This document shows positions 36,100 to 45,432 of a stretch of DNA of 64,000 nt, in pieces; the first letter of the stretch is position 1, and the number at the start of each line of letters is the position of its first letter. The stretch is from Streptomyces sp. NRRL F-6676 (GTDB lineage Bacteria > Actinomycetota > Actinomycetes > Streptomycetales > Streptomycetaceae), in NCBI RefSeq assembly GCF_000725625.1, contig NZ_JOHS01000032.1:12392-76391 (forward strand), read 5' to 3'. The notes under the pieces were generated by a model. It was not told the DNA's origin, did no database searches, and saw only the letters and a list, made by a program, of their open reading frames with translations. A program made the translations under genes and the position numbers.

Positions 36100-36509
36100 A
36101 GCTCCTCCGCCAACTTCTCGATGAACCGAGCAGACTCCTCAACGCCAAGCGCCTGCGTGCGGATCATGCCATGCCGCTGCGTGAGCGTACTGAGTTTGTC
36201 TCCGCTGCCGTACAGCGCTCCCGTCTCCTGTCCATCGGCGAAGGCATACCGCTCGTGGTCAGCCGTCTCCACAAGCACGACGGGTCCGCTGAGCGCTGCC
36301 GCCGGCGCCCCTTTGAACAGCAGTACCTGAAGCGAGACATCGCGCCGCCGGCTCACAGCCAAAAGGTGGTCAAGCTGCCTCCGCATCAACCCTTCGTCGC
36401 CGACGACCGCACGTAGCGCAGCCCCATGAACTACGAAGCTGAACAGCGCCAGTGGCTTGCTGTCGAGCTTCTCTTGACGTTTGAGTCGCGCGGCAACCCG
36501 CTCAGCCAG
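36096..36509 (-). pseudogene. N-terminally truncated DUF5753 regulator
   Basis: The frame encodes the second half of a DUF5753 domain, beginning about LAERVAARLKRQEKLDSKPL and ending FIEKLAEEL. The helix-turn-helix part is missing; sequence left of LAERV is unrelated. The break at about 36509 is where a different, rightward coding remnant starts, so this is the edge of the foreign block. Closely related to the fragment at 28046-28300. Confidence 0.75.
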
Positions 36510-36616
36510 CCGACCGGACCGACCCGGAGTTCCGCGCCGCGATGAACGAACTGCGCGCGGTCGAGACGGAGGCCGAGCGGGCGCATCGTGCGGACAAGGG
36601 GCCGGCGCGGCCGTGA
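36509..36616 (+). pseudogene. 3' end of an unidentified rightward gene
   Basis: An open frame, TDPEFRAAMNELRAVETEAE then RAHRADKGPARP, ends with TGA at 36616 and has no start in the sequence that precedes it; the upstream bases belong to the leftward DUF5753 remnant. It looks like the C-terminal tail of a gene truncated by insertion or deletion. I cannot name the family. Confidence 0.5.
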
Positions 36617-36633
36617 CGTGCGGAGGCATGGCG

Positions 36634-36664
36634 AAGGCCCCGTCGCTTCACGCGGCGGGGCCTT
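36634..36664. terminator. hairpin terminator beside ssrA
   Basis: AAGGCCCCG (36634-36642) pairs with CGGGGCCTT (36656-36664), with further pairing inside. It lies just beyond the 3' end of the leftward tmRNA and just after the stop of the rightward gene tail, so it can serve both directions. Confidence 0.7.
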
Positions 36665-36711
36665 TGCCCACATGGGGTACCGGGAGCCGGGGGTGTGCCC
36701 CCGGGCTTCGG

Positions 36712-37112
36712 TGGTGGAGATGGCGGGAATCGAACCCGCGTCCAACGGTGCGGAATCAGGGCTTCTCCGTGTGCAGTTCGCTGCGATTTTCTCGGCCCCG
36801 GAGATCACGCGAACAAGTCTCCGACGGGCCCAGTCACTGTTAGATTTCCCTCTTCACCCCGTGACCGGGATCAAGGTTTAGTCCCCTAGCTGATGCCAGG
36901 ATCCGGGTCGGGAACAGCCCCGGGCTGACACTCCCTGTGTAGGAGGCTCGCGATCGCTACCTGAGATCAGGCAGCGAGGGCGAAGGCCTGCTGGGAGGAA
37001 TCGCGCTTGGTATTGGCGATTATTTTTTTCGGCCTGTGGTTTACGAGATCATGGCCGCTTCCTCGACACGCTTCCCCTGCTTCGACAGCCGCTGTCGAAA
37101 CCGATCATCCCC
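36712..37112 (-). ncRNA. ssrA: tmRNA
   Basis: Reads leftward from GGGGATG (5' acceptor strand, 37112) to CATCTCCACCA (3' acceptor strand plus CCA, 36712). The T-loop region GGTTCGATTCC is next to the 3' end. The internal tag reading frame (37016-36966) begins with a GCC resume codon and encodes ANTKRDSSQQAFALAA, then TGA; the AA end is the protease-recognised degron. tmRNA rescues stalled ribosomes with SmpB, whose gene lies 113 bp upstream. The 3' end is a frequent integration site for genomic islands; the sequence left of it is degraded accessory DNA. Confidence 0.97.
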
Positions 37113-37225
37113 ATGTTGATTTTTCAATCGCGTGCACCGGCTGTGCGGTGCGATCCCATCGTACGTGACCAACGCGGTCCAGTGCCAGCTTATTCCGGGT
37201 GCCCCAGGGGCACACGGGTCGCCGC

Positions 37226-37798
37226 TCAGCCCTGCGGTGCCCGCTCGCGCCGCTTCGCCGCCGCGATCGCGCGGTCGGACTCGCGGCGGTCCTGGCGCTC
37301 GCGCAGGGTCTGCCGCTTGTCGTACTCCTTCTTGCCGCGCGCCAGCGCGATCTCCGCCTTCGCCCGGCCGTCCTTGAAGTAGAGGGCCAGCGGGACGATC
37401 GTGTGTCCCGTCTCCTGGGACTTCGCCTCCAGCCGGTCGATCTCCTCGCGGTGCAGCAGCAGCTTGCGCTTGCGGCGCACGGAGTGGTTGGTCCACGTCC
37501 CCTGGCTGTACTCGGGGATGTGCGCGTTGTGCAGCCACGCCTCGTCCCCGTCGATCTGTACGAAGCCGTCGGTCAGCGAGGCCCGTCCCTGGCGCAGCGA
37601 CTTCACCTCCGTGCCGCTCAGCACGAGGCCGGCCTCAAAGACGTCGATGATCGCGTAGTCGTGGCGTGCCTTCTTGTTCTGCGCGACGATCCGCCGCTTG
37701 CCGCCCTTCTCGCCGTCCCGCGCCTTCGCGGTCGCCTTGCCCTGCTTCGGCTGGGCCTCTTTCGGTACGTACATTCCCTTGGCCATAGTGCTGGCCAT
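37226..37798 (-). CDS. smpB: SsrA-binding protein SmpB
   Basis: A 190-residue tmRNA-binding protein. The signature blocks are [40 protein letters not shown] and a basic C-terminal tail [20 protein letters not shown] that inserts into the ribosomal A site. Start ATG 37798 has a GAGGTG site with correct spacing; later in-frame ATGs ([10 protein letters not shown]) could also be used. It stands between ctp and ssrA, forming a functional pair with the tmRNA. Confidence 0.93.
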   Translation of the reverse strand: MASTMAKGMYVPKEAQPKQGKATAKARDGEKGGKRRIVAQNKKARHDYAIIDVFEAGLVLSGTEVKSLRQGRASLTDGFVQIDGDEAWLHNAHIPEYSQGTWTNHSVRRKRKLLLHREEIDRLEAKSQETGHTIVPLALYFKDGRAKAEIALARGKKEYDKRQTLRERQDRRESDRAIAAAKRRERAPQG

Positions 37799-37867
37799 TT
37801 TCGCACCTCGGAGGGGGTGGGGGGAAAGTCGTTTACCGAGTTCCCCAAGGGGTCGGCTCACGCCGGG

Positions 37868-39079
37868 TCATGAGCTGCCCAGGCCGGACAGGACGTGCTC
37901 CGCGCGGGTCAGGGCGGCGTCCCCGTCCGTCTCCAGGTCCGGGGTGATGCCGTGGCCGTCGACACCGCGGCCGGACGGGGTGCGGTAGTGGCCGACGGTC
38001 AGCTCGGCGACGGAGCCGTCGGGCAGCCGGCTCGGCATCTGCACCGAGCCCTTGCCGAAGGTGCGGGTGCCGACGACGATCGCGCGGCCGCGGTCCTGGA
38101 GGGCGCCGGTGAGGAGTTCGGCCGCGCTCATCGTGCCGCCGTCGACGAGCACGACCACGGGTCTGCCGGTGTCGCCGCCGCGCGCGGCGTGCAGCGCCCG
38201 CTGCTCGCCCTCGACGTCGTACGTGGCGACGAGGCCGCCGTCGAGGAACGCGGAGGCGGCGGAGACGGCCTCGGTGACCAGGCCGCCGGAGTTGCCGCGC
38301 AGGTCCAGGACGATCCCGTCACCCTTGGGCGCCCCCTCGACGGCGGCGCGGACCAGGTCGCCGGAGCCCTTGGTGAAGGCGGTCACCCGGACGAGAGTGG
38401 TCCGGCCGGCGATCCGGCGGGAGGTGACGTCCTCGGTGGACAGCCGGGCCCGGCGCAGCGTCGTCGTCCACGCGCGCGTGCCGCGCTGGAGGCCGACGGA
38501 GACGCGGGTGCCGGCGCCGGCGTCCGCTCCGTCGCCGTCCTCGGCGTCCCCGCGCAGCAGGGCGACGACCTCGGTGACGGGGCGGTCGTCGGCCTTCTCG
38601 CCGTCGACGCTGCGCAGCCGGTCCCCGGCGCGGATCCCGGCGGCGGCCGCGGGTGAGCCGGGGCGGACCCGGGTCACCTCGATCCGGCCGTCGCTCGCGC
38701 GCCCGGCGGAGAGCCCGACGCCGGTGTACTCGCCGTCCAGGGCCTCCTGGAACTCCTCGTACTCGTCCTGCGAGTAGACGGCGCCCCAGCGGTCGCCGCT
38801 GCGGCTGACGGCCCGCTCGGCGGCCTCCATGGGGGACGTGCCGTCGGCCATCGCGCGGGCGGCGGCCCGGGCGACCTCCCGCTGCCGGGTCGCGGCGGCC
38901 GAGCCGGTGGAGTCGTCCACGGATGTCTGGCGGGCGGCGGCCCGGCTCGCGACCGCGCTCTCGTTGAACGAGCCGGTCACTGCGCCGGCCACCACCACGC
39001 TCGCGAAGACCAGCGTCAGCGCTGCCCCGCGGCCGGTGCGGCGGCGGGACGGTGGGAAGAGCGGATCTCGGCCGGACAT
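37868..39079 (-). CDS. ctp: S41 C-terminal processing peptidase
   Basis: A 403-residue serine protease with an N-terminal membrane anchor (LTLVFASVVVAGAVTG), a PDZ domain (YTGVGLSAGRASDGRIEVTR then PGSPAAAAGIRAGDRLRSVD) and the S41 catalytic domain, with the serine in GGTMSAAELLTGALQD and the lysine in GTRTFGKGSVQM. These proteases trim C-termini of secreted or membrane proteins. ATG 39079 is preferred; a GTG at 39100 is in frame. Its position next to ftsX suggests a link to cell-wall or divisome turnover, an inference from gene order only. Confidence 0.9.
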   Translation of the reverse strand: MSGRDPLFPPSRRRTGRGAALTLVFASVVVAGAVTGSFNESAVASRAAARQTSVDDSTGSAAATRQREVARAAARAMADGTSPMEAAERAVSRSGDRWGAVYSQDEYEEFQEALDGEYTGVGLSAGRASDGRIEVTRVRPGSPAAAAGIRAGDRLRSVDGEKADDRPVTEVVALLRGDAEDGDGADAGAGTRVSVGLQRGTRAWTTTLRRARLSTEDVTSRRIAGRTTLVRVTAFTKGSGDLVRAAVEGAPKGDGIVLDLRGNSGGLVTEAVSAASAFLDGGLVATYDVEGEQRALHAARGGDTGRPVVVLVDGGTMSAAELLTGALQDRGRAIVVGTRTFGKGSVQMPSRLPDGSVAELTVGHYRTPSGRGVDGHGITPDLETDGDAALTRAEHVLSGLGSS

Positions 39080-39146
39080 GGCGGTGAGTCTAGGGGACAC
39101 GATGTGACAGGGCGGGCGGTTGACCCGCCCGCCCCATTGGCGTGTG

Positions 39147-40064
39147 TCACACCTTCAGATACTTGCGCAACGCGAAGAACGCGGCCAGGGACGGCATCAG
39201 GATGCTCGCCGCGAGGATGAGCGGAAGCTTCGTCAGCACCGAGTCCCAGCCGACGAAGTTGATGAGCGTCAGCTTGCCGGACAGGGCCATGCCGTGGTCG
39301 ACGGTGAAGTAGCGGCCGAGGACCAGGAAGACACACGCCACGCCACCGCCGATGAGACCGGCGACGGCCGCCTCCATGATGAACGGGGCCTGGATGTAGA
39401 AGCCGGAGGCGCCCACGAGCCGCATGATGCCGGTCTCGCGGCGGCGGCTGAACGCCGAGACGCGCACGGTGTTGACGATCAGCAGCAGCGCGACGACCAG
39501 CATGAGCGTCATCACGCCGAGCGCCGCCCGGTTCATCAGGTTCAGCAGCTGGAACAGGTTGTCCAGGGTGTCCTTCTGGTCCTGCACCGACTGCACGCCG
39601 TCCCGCCCGTCGAAGGCGGTCGCGATCACCTGGTACTTCTGCGGGTCCTTCAGCTTGATGCGGTACGACTCCTGCATCTGGTCCGGGGTGAGGGAGCTGA
39701 TCAGCGGGGAGTCCTTGAACTGCTCCTTGTAGTGCTTGTACGCCTCGTCCTGCGACTCGTAGGTGACCTTCTCGACCACCGACATCTTGTTCAGGTCGGT
39801 CTTGATCTGTTCCTTCTGCTCCGATGTCACCGCGCCCTTGGCGCAGTTGGGGTCGGAGTCGGCGTCGCTCTTGTTGCAGAGGAAGATCGAGACGTTGACC
39901 TTGTCGTACCAGTAGCCCTTCATCTGGGACACCTGGTCGCTCAGCACGAGGGACGCGCCGAACAGGGCCAGGGACAGGGCGACCGAGACGATGACCGCGA
40001 AGGTCATCGTCAGGTTGCGGCGGAGACCGACGCCGATCTCCGAGAGCACGAACTGGGCGCGCAT
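39147..40064 (-). CDS. ftsX: cell division protein FtsX
   Basis: A 305-residue membrane protein with four helices and a large extracellular domain after the first helix, which contains two cysteines (FLCNKSDADSDPNCAKGAVT). The family blocks NLTMTFAVIVSVALSLALFG and SRRRETGIMRLVGASGFYIQ are present. FtsX with FtsE activates peptidoglycan hydrolases during division. The gene follows ftsE with a 31-bp gap. Confidence 0.94.
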   Translation of the reverse strand: MRAQFVLSEIGVGLRRNLTMTFAVIVSVALSLALFGASLVLSDQVSQMKGYWYDKVNVSIFLCNKSDADSDPNCAKGAVTSEQKEQIKTDLNKMSVVEKVTYESQDEAYKHYKEQFKDSPLISSLTPDQMQESYRIKLKDPQKYQVIATAFDGRDGVQSVQDQKDTLDNLFQLLNLMNRAALGVMTLMLVVALLLIVNTVRVSAFSRRRETGIMRLVGASGFYIQAPFIMEAAVAGLIGGGVACVFLVLGRYFTVDHGMALSGKLTLINFVGWDSVLTKLPLILAASILMPSLAAFFALRKYLKV

Positions 40065-40095
40065 GGCGTCTGGTTAAGCCTTTCGTTCCTCGTCG

Positions 40096-40785
40096 TCAGT
40101 GCTGGTAGCCGTAGACGCCGCGCACCTGGTCACGGACGAGGCGGCCCTTCTCCAGCTCGATGACGCGCTTGCGCATCTGGTCCACGATGTTCTGGTCGTG
40201 GGTCGCCATCAGCACGGTGGTGCCCGTCCGGTTGATGCGGTCGAGCAGCTTCATGATGCCGACGGAGGTCTGCGGGTCGAGGTTGCCCGTGGGCTCGTCG
40301 CAGATCAGCAGCTTGGGCCGGTTGACGAAGGCGCGTGCGATGGCGACGCGCTGCTGCTCACCACCGGACAGCTCGCCCGGTCTGCGGTCCTCCTTGCCGC
40401 CGAGCCCGACGAGGTCGAGCACCTGCGGCACGGACTTGCGGATCTCGCCCTTCGACTTGCCGATCACCTCCTGCGCGAAGGCGACGTTCTCGGCGACGGT
40501 CTTGTTGGGCAGCAGCCGGAAGTCCTGGAACACCGTTCCCAACTGGCGCCGGATCCCCGGCACCTTCCAGTTGGAGACGCGGGCGAGGTCCTTGCCCAGG
40601 ACGTGCACCTGGCCGTGGCTGCACCGCTCCTCGCGCAGGATGAGGCGCAGGAACGTGGACTTTCCGGAGCCGGACGATCCCACGAGGAACACGAACTCGC
40701 CCTTCTCCACCTCCAGGGAGACATCCCTGAGCGCGGGGCGGGTCTGCTTGGGGTAGACCTTGGAGACGTTGTCGAATCGGATCAC
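40096..40785 (-). CDS. ftsE: cell division ATP-binding protein FtsE
   Basis: A 229-residue ABC ATPase. Walker A is in [16 protein letters not shown], the signature in [15 protein letters not shown], Walker B in [16 protein letters not shown], and the switch histidine in [12 protein letters not shown] 40785 begins the conserved [20 protein letters not shown]; the open frame continues upstream without homology. It works with FtsX and heads the leftward ftsE-ftsX-ctp-smpB-ssrA block. Confidence 0.94.
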   Translation of the reverse strand: MIRFDNVSKVYPKQTRPALRDVSLEVEKGEFVFLVGSSGSGKSTFLRLILREERCSHGQVHVLGKDLARVSNWKVPGIRRQLGTVFQDFRLLPNKTVAENVAFAQEVIGKSKGEIRKSVPQVLDLVGLGGKEDRRPGELSGGEQQRVAIARAFVNRPKLLICDEPTGNLDPQTSVGIMKLLDRINRTGTTVLMATHDQNIVDQMRKRVIELEKGRLVRDQVRGVYGYQH

Positions 40786-41068
40786 GGGATGCACCACAAG
40801 TCGCCGGGGTTGGTGAGCGTGACCATACGCGAACCGGATGTGTGCGTGCAGTCGTCGGTGGGCATGCGCGAATGTTGTGCGTTTTGTCGGGGCCCGCGGA
40901 GCCGCGGGGCGCTCGGCTTCCCCGCGGCGCCGCGCGGCGCCGCGGAACCTGGCACAGTGGGAAGTGGTGACGGACGCCGGACCGGAGCGGGGACGGAACG
41001 GGGACGGGAACGTAATGGGCGTCCGGCACGTTGTACGGGGTGAAGGCGGTGCGAGGAGGCCGAGGCGC

Positions 41069-41260
41069 ATGACGTACGACCGATTGGTGTGCGCGAACTG
41101 CGCTGCGCCCGTGAGCGAGGGTCGCTGCCCCGTCTGCCGGGCCAGCAGGGAGCGGCTCCAGCAGCAGAGCCCGTTCGCCCATCTGAACCCGATGACGCTG
41201 ATCGCCCTGCTCGTCGTGCTGATCGGGGCGCTGGCGCTGGTGGCGCACCAGACGGTGTAG
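41069..41260 (+). CDS. small zinc-ribbon membrane protein
   Basis: A 63-residue protein: a four-cysteine zinc ribbon ([20 protein letters not shown]) followed by one hydrophobic helix ([20 protein letters not shown]). ATG 41069 has a GAGGAGG-like site; the open frame continues upstream without homology. The function is unknown. From memory it is conserved at this place between ftsE and prfB in streptomycetes. The 283-bp gap to ftsE holds both divergent promoters. Confidence 0.78.
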   Translation: MTYDRLVCANCAAPVSEGRCPVCRASRERLQQQSPFAHLNPMTLIALLVVLIGALALVAHQTV

Positions 41261-41296
41261 TCCCACGGTTTTTTCCCTGTCCCAGGGGTACGCGAA

Positions 41297-41323
41297 AGGC
41301 CCGGAGCCGGCTGCTCCGGGCCT
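41297..41323. terminator. bidirectional hairpin terminator
   Basis: AGGCCCGGAG (41297-41306) pairs with CTCCGGGCCT (41314-41323) between convergent genes, so it can end both transcripts. Confidence 0.75.
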
Positions 41324-41364
41324 ATCTGCGTGCGGTCGCGCTGTGCCTGTCGTGGCTACGGCGG

Positions 41365-42234
41365 TCAGGCCGCGGCGCCGCCCCGGCCGTTGACCAGGCG
41401 GGGCAGGAACCGGAAGCCGATGCCGCCGGCGATCATCGTGGCCGCGCCGATCAGCAGGAACGCGGTCTGACCGGCACCGGTCTCGGCCAGCTCGCCGTCG
41501 TCGCCGCCCTGGGCAGTGGTGTCCGACGCCTCCGTGCCGGTGTCGGTCAGAGCGGAGGAACCCTTGCTCTGCTCGACGGGGTTGTTGCCGCCGCCGTCGA
41601 CCTCGGTACCGCCGTTGCCGGAGCCACCGGCGTTGCCGGAGCCACCGGCGTTGCCGGAGCCACCGGCGTTGCCGGAGCCACCGCCGTTGCCGTTACCGCC
41701 GTTGCCGTTACCGCCGGCGTTGCCGTTGCCACCGTTGCCGTTGCCGCCGTTGCCATTGCCCTCGGAGGAGCCGGTCGAGGTGCCCTCGGAGGAGCCCGTG
41801 GACGTGCCCTCGGACGTGCCGGTCGAGGTGCCCTCGGACGTACCGGTGGACGTGCCCTCCGAGGTGCCGGTGGACGTGCCCTCCGAAGTGCCGGTCGAGG
41901 TGCCCTCGGACGTACCGGTCGAGGTTCCCTCGGAGGTGCCCTCAGAGGTACCGACGGAGGTGCCCTCGGACGTCCCCTCGGAGGAACCCTCCGAAGTGCC
42001 GGTGGAAGTACCGGTCGAGGTGCCCTCCGTGCCGGCGCTCGTGCCCTCGGTCAGGCCGAGGGAAGTGCCCTCGTCCTCACCGCCCGTCTTCACCTGGGCC
42101 TTGATCCCGCTGCTGTCCGCGCTCGCGGTGAGTTCGAGCGCGGAGGCCGCACCCGCGGCCGTCAGCGACGCACCCGCGGCAATCACGGCACCCGCGGCGA
42201 TGCGCGCCACGCGGACCCGTGTCTTCTTCGTCAT
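41365..42234 (-). CDS. LAXTG-type sortase-anchored repeat protein
   Basis: A 289-residue surface protein. After a signal peptide (RIAAGAVIAAGASLTAAGAA) comes a repetitive stalk of about 90 residues made of Gly/Thr/Ser/Glu units such as GTSTGTSEGTSTGTSEGTS. A Gly/Asn-rich stretch (GNGNGGNGNGGNGN) follows, then the sorting signal LAETG, a hydrophobic helix and a short basic end. LAXTG is the motif used by actinobacterial class E sortases. No sortase gene is in the window. The stalk probably lifts or spaces the protein from the wall; no functional domain is visible. Confidence 0.82.
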   Translation of the reverse strand: MTKKTRVRVARIAAGAVIAAGASLTAAGAASALELTASADSSGIKAQVKTGGEDEGTSLGLTEGTSAGTEGTSTGTSTGTSEGSSEGTSEGTSVGTSEGTSEGTSTGTSEGTSTGTSEGTSTGTSEGTSTGTSEGTSTGTSEGTSTGSSEGTSTGSSEGNGNGGNGNGGNGNAGGNGNGGNGNGGGSGNAGGSGNAGGSGNAGGSGNGGTEVDGGGNNPVEQSKGSSALTDTGTEASDTTAQGGDDGELAETGAGQTAFLLIGAATMIAGGIGFRFLPRLVNGRGGAAA

Positions 42235-42463
42235 ATGACTGCTACCCCCAGTAGCCGATCGTCAGTGGAACAGCGCCACGGGGCCGTGATCGACGGGGGC
42301 AGGTCATGAATGTGGAACTCCCCCGGTTCACATGCGCCCCGATAATGCGCATGCCACCCGACACCTTTCCGATTTTTTTAAGCAACGTCAAGGCCGTTGC
42401 GCACGCGATGTCCCATACCTCCGCTTTCGCCAGGAGAGCACGCGAAGAGATCACAGACAAAAA

Positions 42464-42492
42464 GCAACTGTCGCCACAGGGGCGGCAGTTGC
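42464..42492. terminator. hairpin terminator downstream of prfB
   Basis: GCAACTGTCGCC (42464-42475) pairs with the downstream ggggcggcagttgc (42479-42492). The 314-bp gap between prfB and the LAXTG gene otherwise shows only non-coding DNA, including a tttttttaag tract, and must also contain the promoter of the LAXTG gene. Confidence 0.72.
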
Positions 42493-42548
42493 CTTGTCGA
42501 CAAAACGGCGTTTCCGGGGCGGCCGGGCCGCGACGGAAACCCGTCCCG

Positions 42549-43655
42549 TTACTTCTCCTGCTGCTTGCGCCAGCGAATTCCGGCCTCCAAGAAGCCGTCG
42601 ATCTCGCCATTGAAGACGGACTCGGGGTTGCCGACCTCGAACTCGGTGCGCAGGTCCTTGACCATCTGGTACGGGTGCAGGACGTACGAGCGCATCTGGT
42701 TGCCCCAGGAGTTGCCGCCGTCGCCCTTGAGCGCGTCCATCTTGGCCTGCTCCTCCTGGCGGCGCCGCTCGAGCAGCTTGGCCTGGAGGACGTTCATCGC
42801 GGTCGCCTTGTTCTGGATCTGCGACCGCTCGTTCTGGCAGGAGACGACGATCCCGGTGGGGAGGTGGGTCAGGCGCACCGCGGAGTCGGTCGTGTTGACG
42901 CCCTGGCCGCCGGGGCCGGAGGACCGGTAGACGTCGACGCGCAGCTCGGACTCGTCGATCTCGACGTGGTCGGTCTGCTCGACGACAGGGAGGATCTCCA
43001 CGCCCGCGAAGCTGGTCTGGCGCCGGCCCTGGTTGTCGTAGGGCGAGATGCGCACGAGGCGGTGGGTGCCCTGCTCGACGGAGAGGGTGCCGTAGGCGTA
43101 CGGGGCCTGGACGGCGAAGGTGGTCGACTTGATGCCGGCCTCCTCCGCGTACGACGTCTCGTAGACCTCGGTCTTGTAGCCGCGCTGCTCGGCCCAGCGC
43201 AGGTACATGCGCTGGAGCTTCTCGGCGAAGTCGGCGGCGTCGACGCCGCCGGCCTCGGCGCGGATGTTGACGAGGGCCTCGCGGGAGTCGTACTCGCCGG
43301 AGAGGAGGGTGCGGACCTCCATCTCGTCCAGCGCCTTCTTCACTGCCGTGAGCTCGGACTCTGCCTCGGCGCGGGTGTCCGGGTCGTCCTCCTCCTCGGC
43401 CATCTGGAAGAGGACGCCGAGGTCGTCGATCCGGCCGCGCAGGGCCTCGGCCTTGCGGACCTCGGCCTGGAGGTGGGACAGCTTGCTGGTGATCTTCTGC
43501 GCCTCGTCCGGGTTGTCCCAGAGGGACGGCGCGGCCGCCTGCTCCTCGAGCACGGCGATGTCTGCCCTCAACTTGTCGAGGTCCAGGACGGCCTCGATCG
43601 ACTCCATGGTCGAGGAGAGGGACTTGAGCTCTTCGGATACATCGACGACTGCCAC
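42549..43655 (-). CDS. prfB: peptide chain release factor 2
   Basis: A 368-residue release factor for UGA/UAA stop codons. The catalytic GGQ is in [20 protein letters not shown]. The stop-recognition tripeptide region reads [16 protein letters not shown], that is SPY where the classical RF2 motif is SPF. The coding frame is continuous, so unlike E. coli it has no programmed frameshift. From memory it is followed by the kinase pair in Streptomyces, as here on its upstream side. Confidence 0.95.
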   Translation of the reverse strand: MAVVDVSEELKSLSSTMESIEAVLDLDKLRADIAVLEEQAAAPSLWDNPDEAQKITSKLSHLQAEVRKAEALRGRIDDLGVLFQMAEEEDDPDTRAEAESELTAVKKALDEMEVRTLLSGEYDSREALVNIRAEAGGVDAADFAEKLQRMYLRWAEQRGYKTEVYETSYAEEAGIKSTTFAVQAPYAYGTLSVEQGTHRLVRISPYDNQGRRQTSFAGVEILPVVEQTDHVEIDESELRVDVYRSSGPGGQGVNTTDSAVRLTHLPTGIVVSCQNERSQIQNKATAMNVLQAKLLERRRQEEQAKMDALKGDGGNSWGNQMRSYVLHPYQMVKDLRTEFEVGNPESVFNGEIDGFLEAGIRWRKQQEK

Positions 43656-43785
43656 GCTCCCCAGCGTAACGGCTCCGCCGGACGGGGAGGGCAGGGGCGG
43701 GGTCGGCCCCCGAAGCCCCCGGTGAGGCGCGGGAGAGCTCGGGGGGTTCGGTCGGGTGGCGGCTGCGGGTGCGTCGTGGCCTGTC

Positions 43786-43852
43786 GCGCAGTTCCCCGCG
43801 CCCCTAAAAGCCAGGGGGCACCCCCTGCTTTTAGGGGCGCGGGGAACTGCGC
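43786..43852. terminator. 67-bp near-perfect inverted repeat (terminator-like)
   Basis: Arms begin gcgcagttccccgcgcccct and end with the complement at 43852; the centre is a short ggggcacccc loop. It lies between the 3' end of the kinase gene and the start of prfB, so it can stop kinase transcription. Repeats of this kind (cagttccccgcgcccct type) occur in many Streptomyces intergenic regions. Confidence 0.75.
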
Positions 43853-43920
43853 AATCTTTTGGGGGTCCGGGGCGCAGCCCCCGGGGACGGGAAGGGTAGG
43901 GGCGGCGGGGGCGGAGAAAA

Positions 43921-45189
43921 CTACGGAACCGCCGGTGCCGAGTTGTTGGAGTCCTGGGGGTGGACGTCGGAGTCGTCGTCCGACAGGGCCGCCCACGCCC
44001 CGAAGCCCGCCGCGGCGACCAGCACCAGCGCGACCGCCCCCAGCGTCAACCGCCGCCGCCGCGCAACCGCACGGTTCCGCGCCGAACCCGGCCGCGGCGC
44101 CCCGGCCGCCCGCGGCACCCGTGCCGTCCCCCGCGCACCCCCCGCCAGCTCCTCCGGCCCCGGCACCCGCATCGACGTGTGCGTGTCCCGGTTGGAGTCC
44201 GGCTTCGCGCCGGGTACCAGCGGCACGGCTCCCCGCCGCACCCGCCGCTCACCCGACGGCGCCTCCCCCGGCTCCCCGCCTGCGGACTCGCCCGGCGTGG
44301 CGGCCCCGGCCTCGTCGTCCTCCTCCGGCCCCACCCCCGGCTCGTCGACGTCCAGCGGCCCCATCCCCTCCAGCGACGGCAACTGCTCCCGCAACCGCGC
44401 CGCCAGCTCGGAGGCGCGCAGCCGGGAGGCCGGCGCCTTGGCCAGGCACTGCACCAGGAGCTGCCACAGCTCGTCGGGGATGCCGGGCAGCGGCGCCACC
44501 GTCTCCGTGACGTGCCGCCGCAGCACGGCGCCCGGATGCCCGCCGCCGAACGGCGTGAACCCGGCGAGCAGCTCGTACAGGACCGTGGCCAGCGCGTAGA
44601 TGTCGACGGCCGCGCGGGGCGGCAGCCCCTCGACGATCTCGGGGGCGAGGTAGTCCGGCGTGCCGATGATCTTCGTGGCGCGGGTCCGGCGCGGGGTGTC
44701 GATGAGTTTGGCCACACCGAAGTCGGTCAGCAGCGCGGGATGCGCGCCGCCGGGTCCGAGGGGGCCCTGCATGTCGAGGAGGATGTTCTCCGGCTTGACG
44801 TCGCGGTGCACGACCCCGGCGGCGTGCGCCGCGGCCAGCGCGTCGGCGACGTCGGCGGTGATCGCCACCGCCGCCTCGGGCGCCAGCCGGTGCTCCCGGT
44901 CGAGACGGGTGCGCAGGTCCGTGCCGCGTACGAGGTCCATGACGAGGGCCAGGTCGTTGCCGTCGACCACGAGGTCGCGCACCGAGACGATGTGGGGGTG
45001 GTCCAGGCCGAGCAGCGCCGTGCGCTCCTGGACGAACCGGCCCACCAGTTCCTGGTCGGACGCGAGGTCCTCGCGCAGCAGTTTGACGGCCACGGGCCCC
45101 TCGGGGCCCTCGCCCAGCCACACCGTGCCGGCGCTGCCCCGTCCCAGGACCTGGTGCGCGGTGTACCGACTGCCGATCTTCCGTGCCAA
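43921..45189 (-). CDS. pkaB: membrane Ser/Thr protein kinase (PkaB-like)
   Basis: A 422-residue Hanks-type kinase. Glycine loop [10 protein letters not shown], catalytic [11 protein letters not shown], and [10 protein letters not shown] with [10 protein letters not shown] in the activation segment. A Pro/Glu/Arg-rich linker precedes one transmembrane helix ([20 protein letters not shown]) near residue 400 and a short acidic outer tail, so there is no extracellular PASTA domain. TTG 45189 is the start, after a GGAG site. The name is by length and gene order relative to prfB and the next kinase. Substrates unknown. Confidence 0.85.
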   Translation of the reverse strand: MARKIGSRYTAHQVLGRGSAGTVWLGEGPEGPVAVKLLREDLASDQELVGRFVQERTALLGLDHPHIVSVRDLVVDGNDLALVMDLVRGTDLRTRLDREHRLAPEAAVAITADVADALAAAHAAGVVHRDVKPENILLDMQGPLGPGGAHPALLTDFGVAKLIDTPRRTRATKIIGTPDYLAPEIVEGLPPRAAVDIYALATVLYELLAGFTPFGGGHPGAVLRRHVTETVAPLPGIPDELWQLLVQCLAKAPASRLRASELAARLREQLPSLEGMGPLDVDEPGVGPEEDDEAGAATPGESAGGEPGEAPSGERRVRRGAVPLVPGAKPDSNRDTHTSMRVPGPEELAGGARGTARVPRAAGAPRPGSARNRAVARRRRLTLGAVALVLVAAAGFGAWAALSDDDSDVHPQDSNNSAPAVP

Positions 45190-45339
45190 GGCTGCTCCGC
45201 TCGCTCCAACGGTCCGCGTGTTGTCGCCAAAACTACGCGTCGCGGGAGCCGGCCTTCACCCGGGCGACGGAAATCACCCGGTGGGTGTCGACAAATCCCC
45301 AAGGTCGGAATCCCGGAGGAAGACATTCCGGACCTCCGG

Positions 45340-45409
45340 AGGCCCGGCCCGGAAGCCCGGCTCGGACGCCCGGCTCGAAAGCCCGGCTCGGAGGCCCGGC
45401 TCGGAGGCC
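45340..45409. repeat. 13-bp tandem repeat gcccggctcggag
   Basis: Five imperfect head-to-tail copies of gcccggctcggag lie in the 243-bp gap between the two kinase genes. No coding signal is seen in the gap. Confidence 0.75.
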
Positions 45410-45432
45410 AACAGCGCTTCGGGGGTCGCGGT

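Noticed and set aside
36712..36760. Possible tRNA gene at the left edge of ssrA
   Set aside because: The T-arm and acceptor sequence belong to the tRNA-like domain of the tmRNA; no anticodon arm follows.
42549..43655. Programmed +1 frameshift in prfB
   Set aside because: The release factor 2 frame is continuous from ATG to stop, with no internal UGA in the 5' part.
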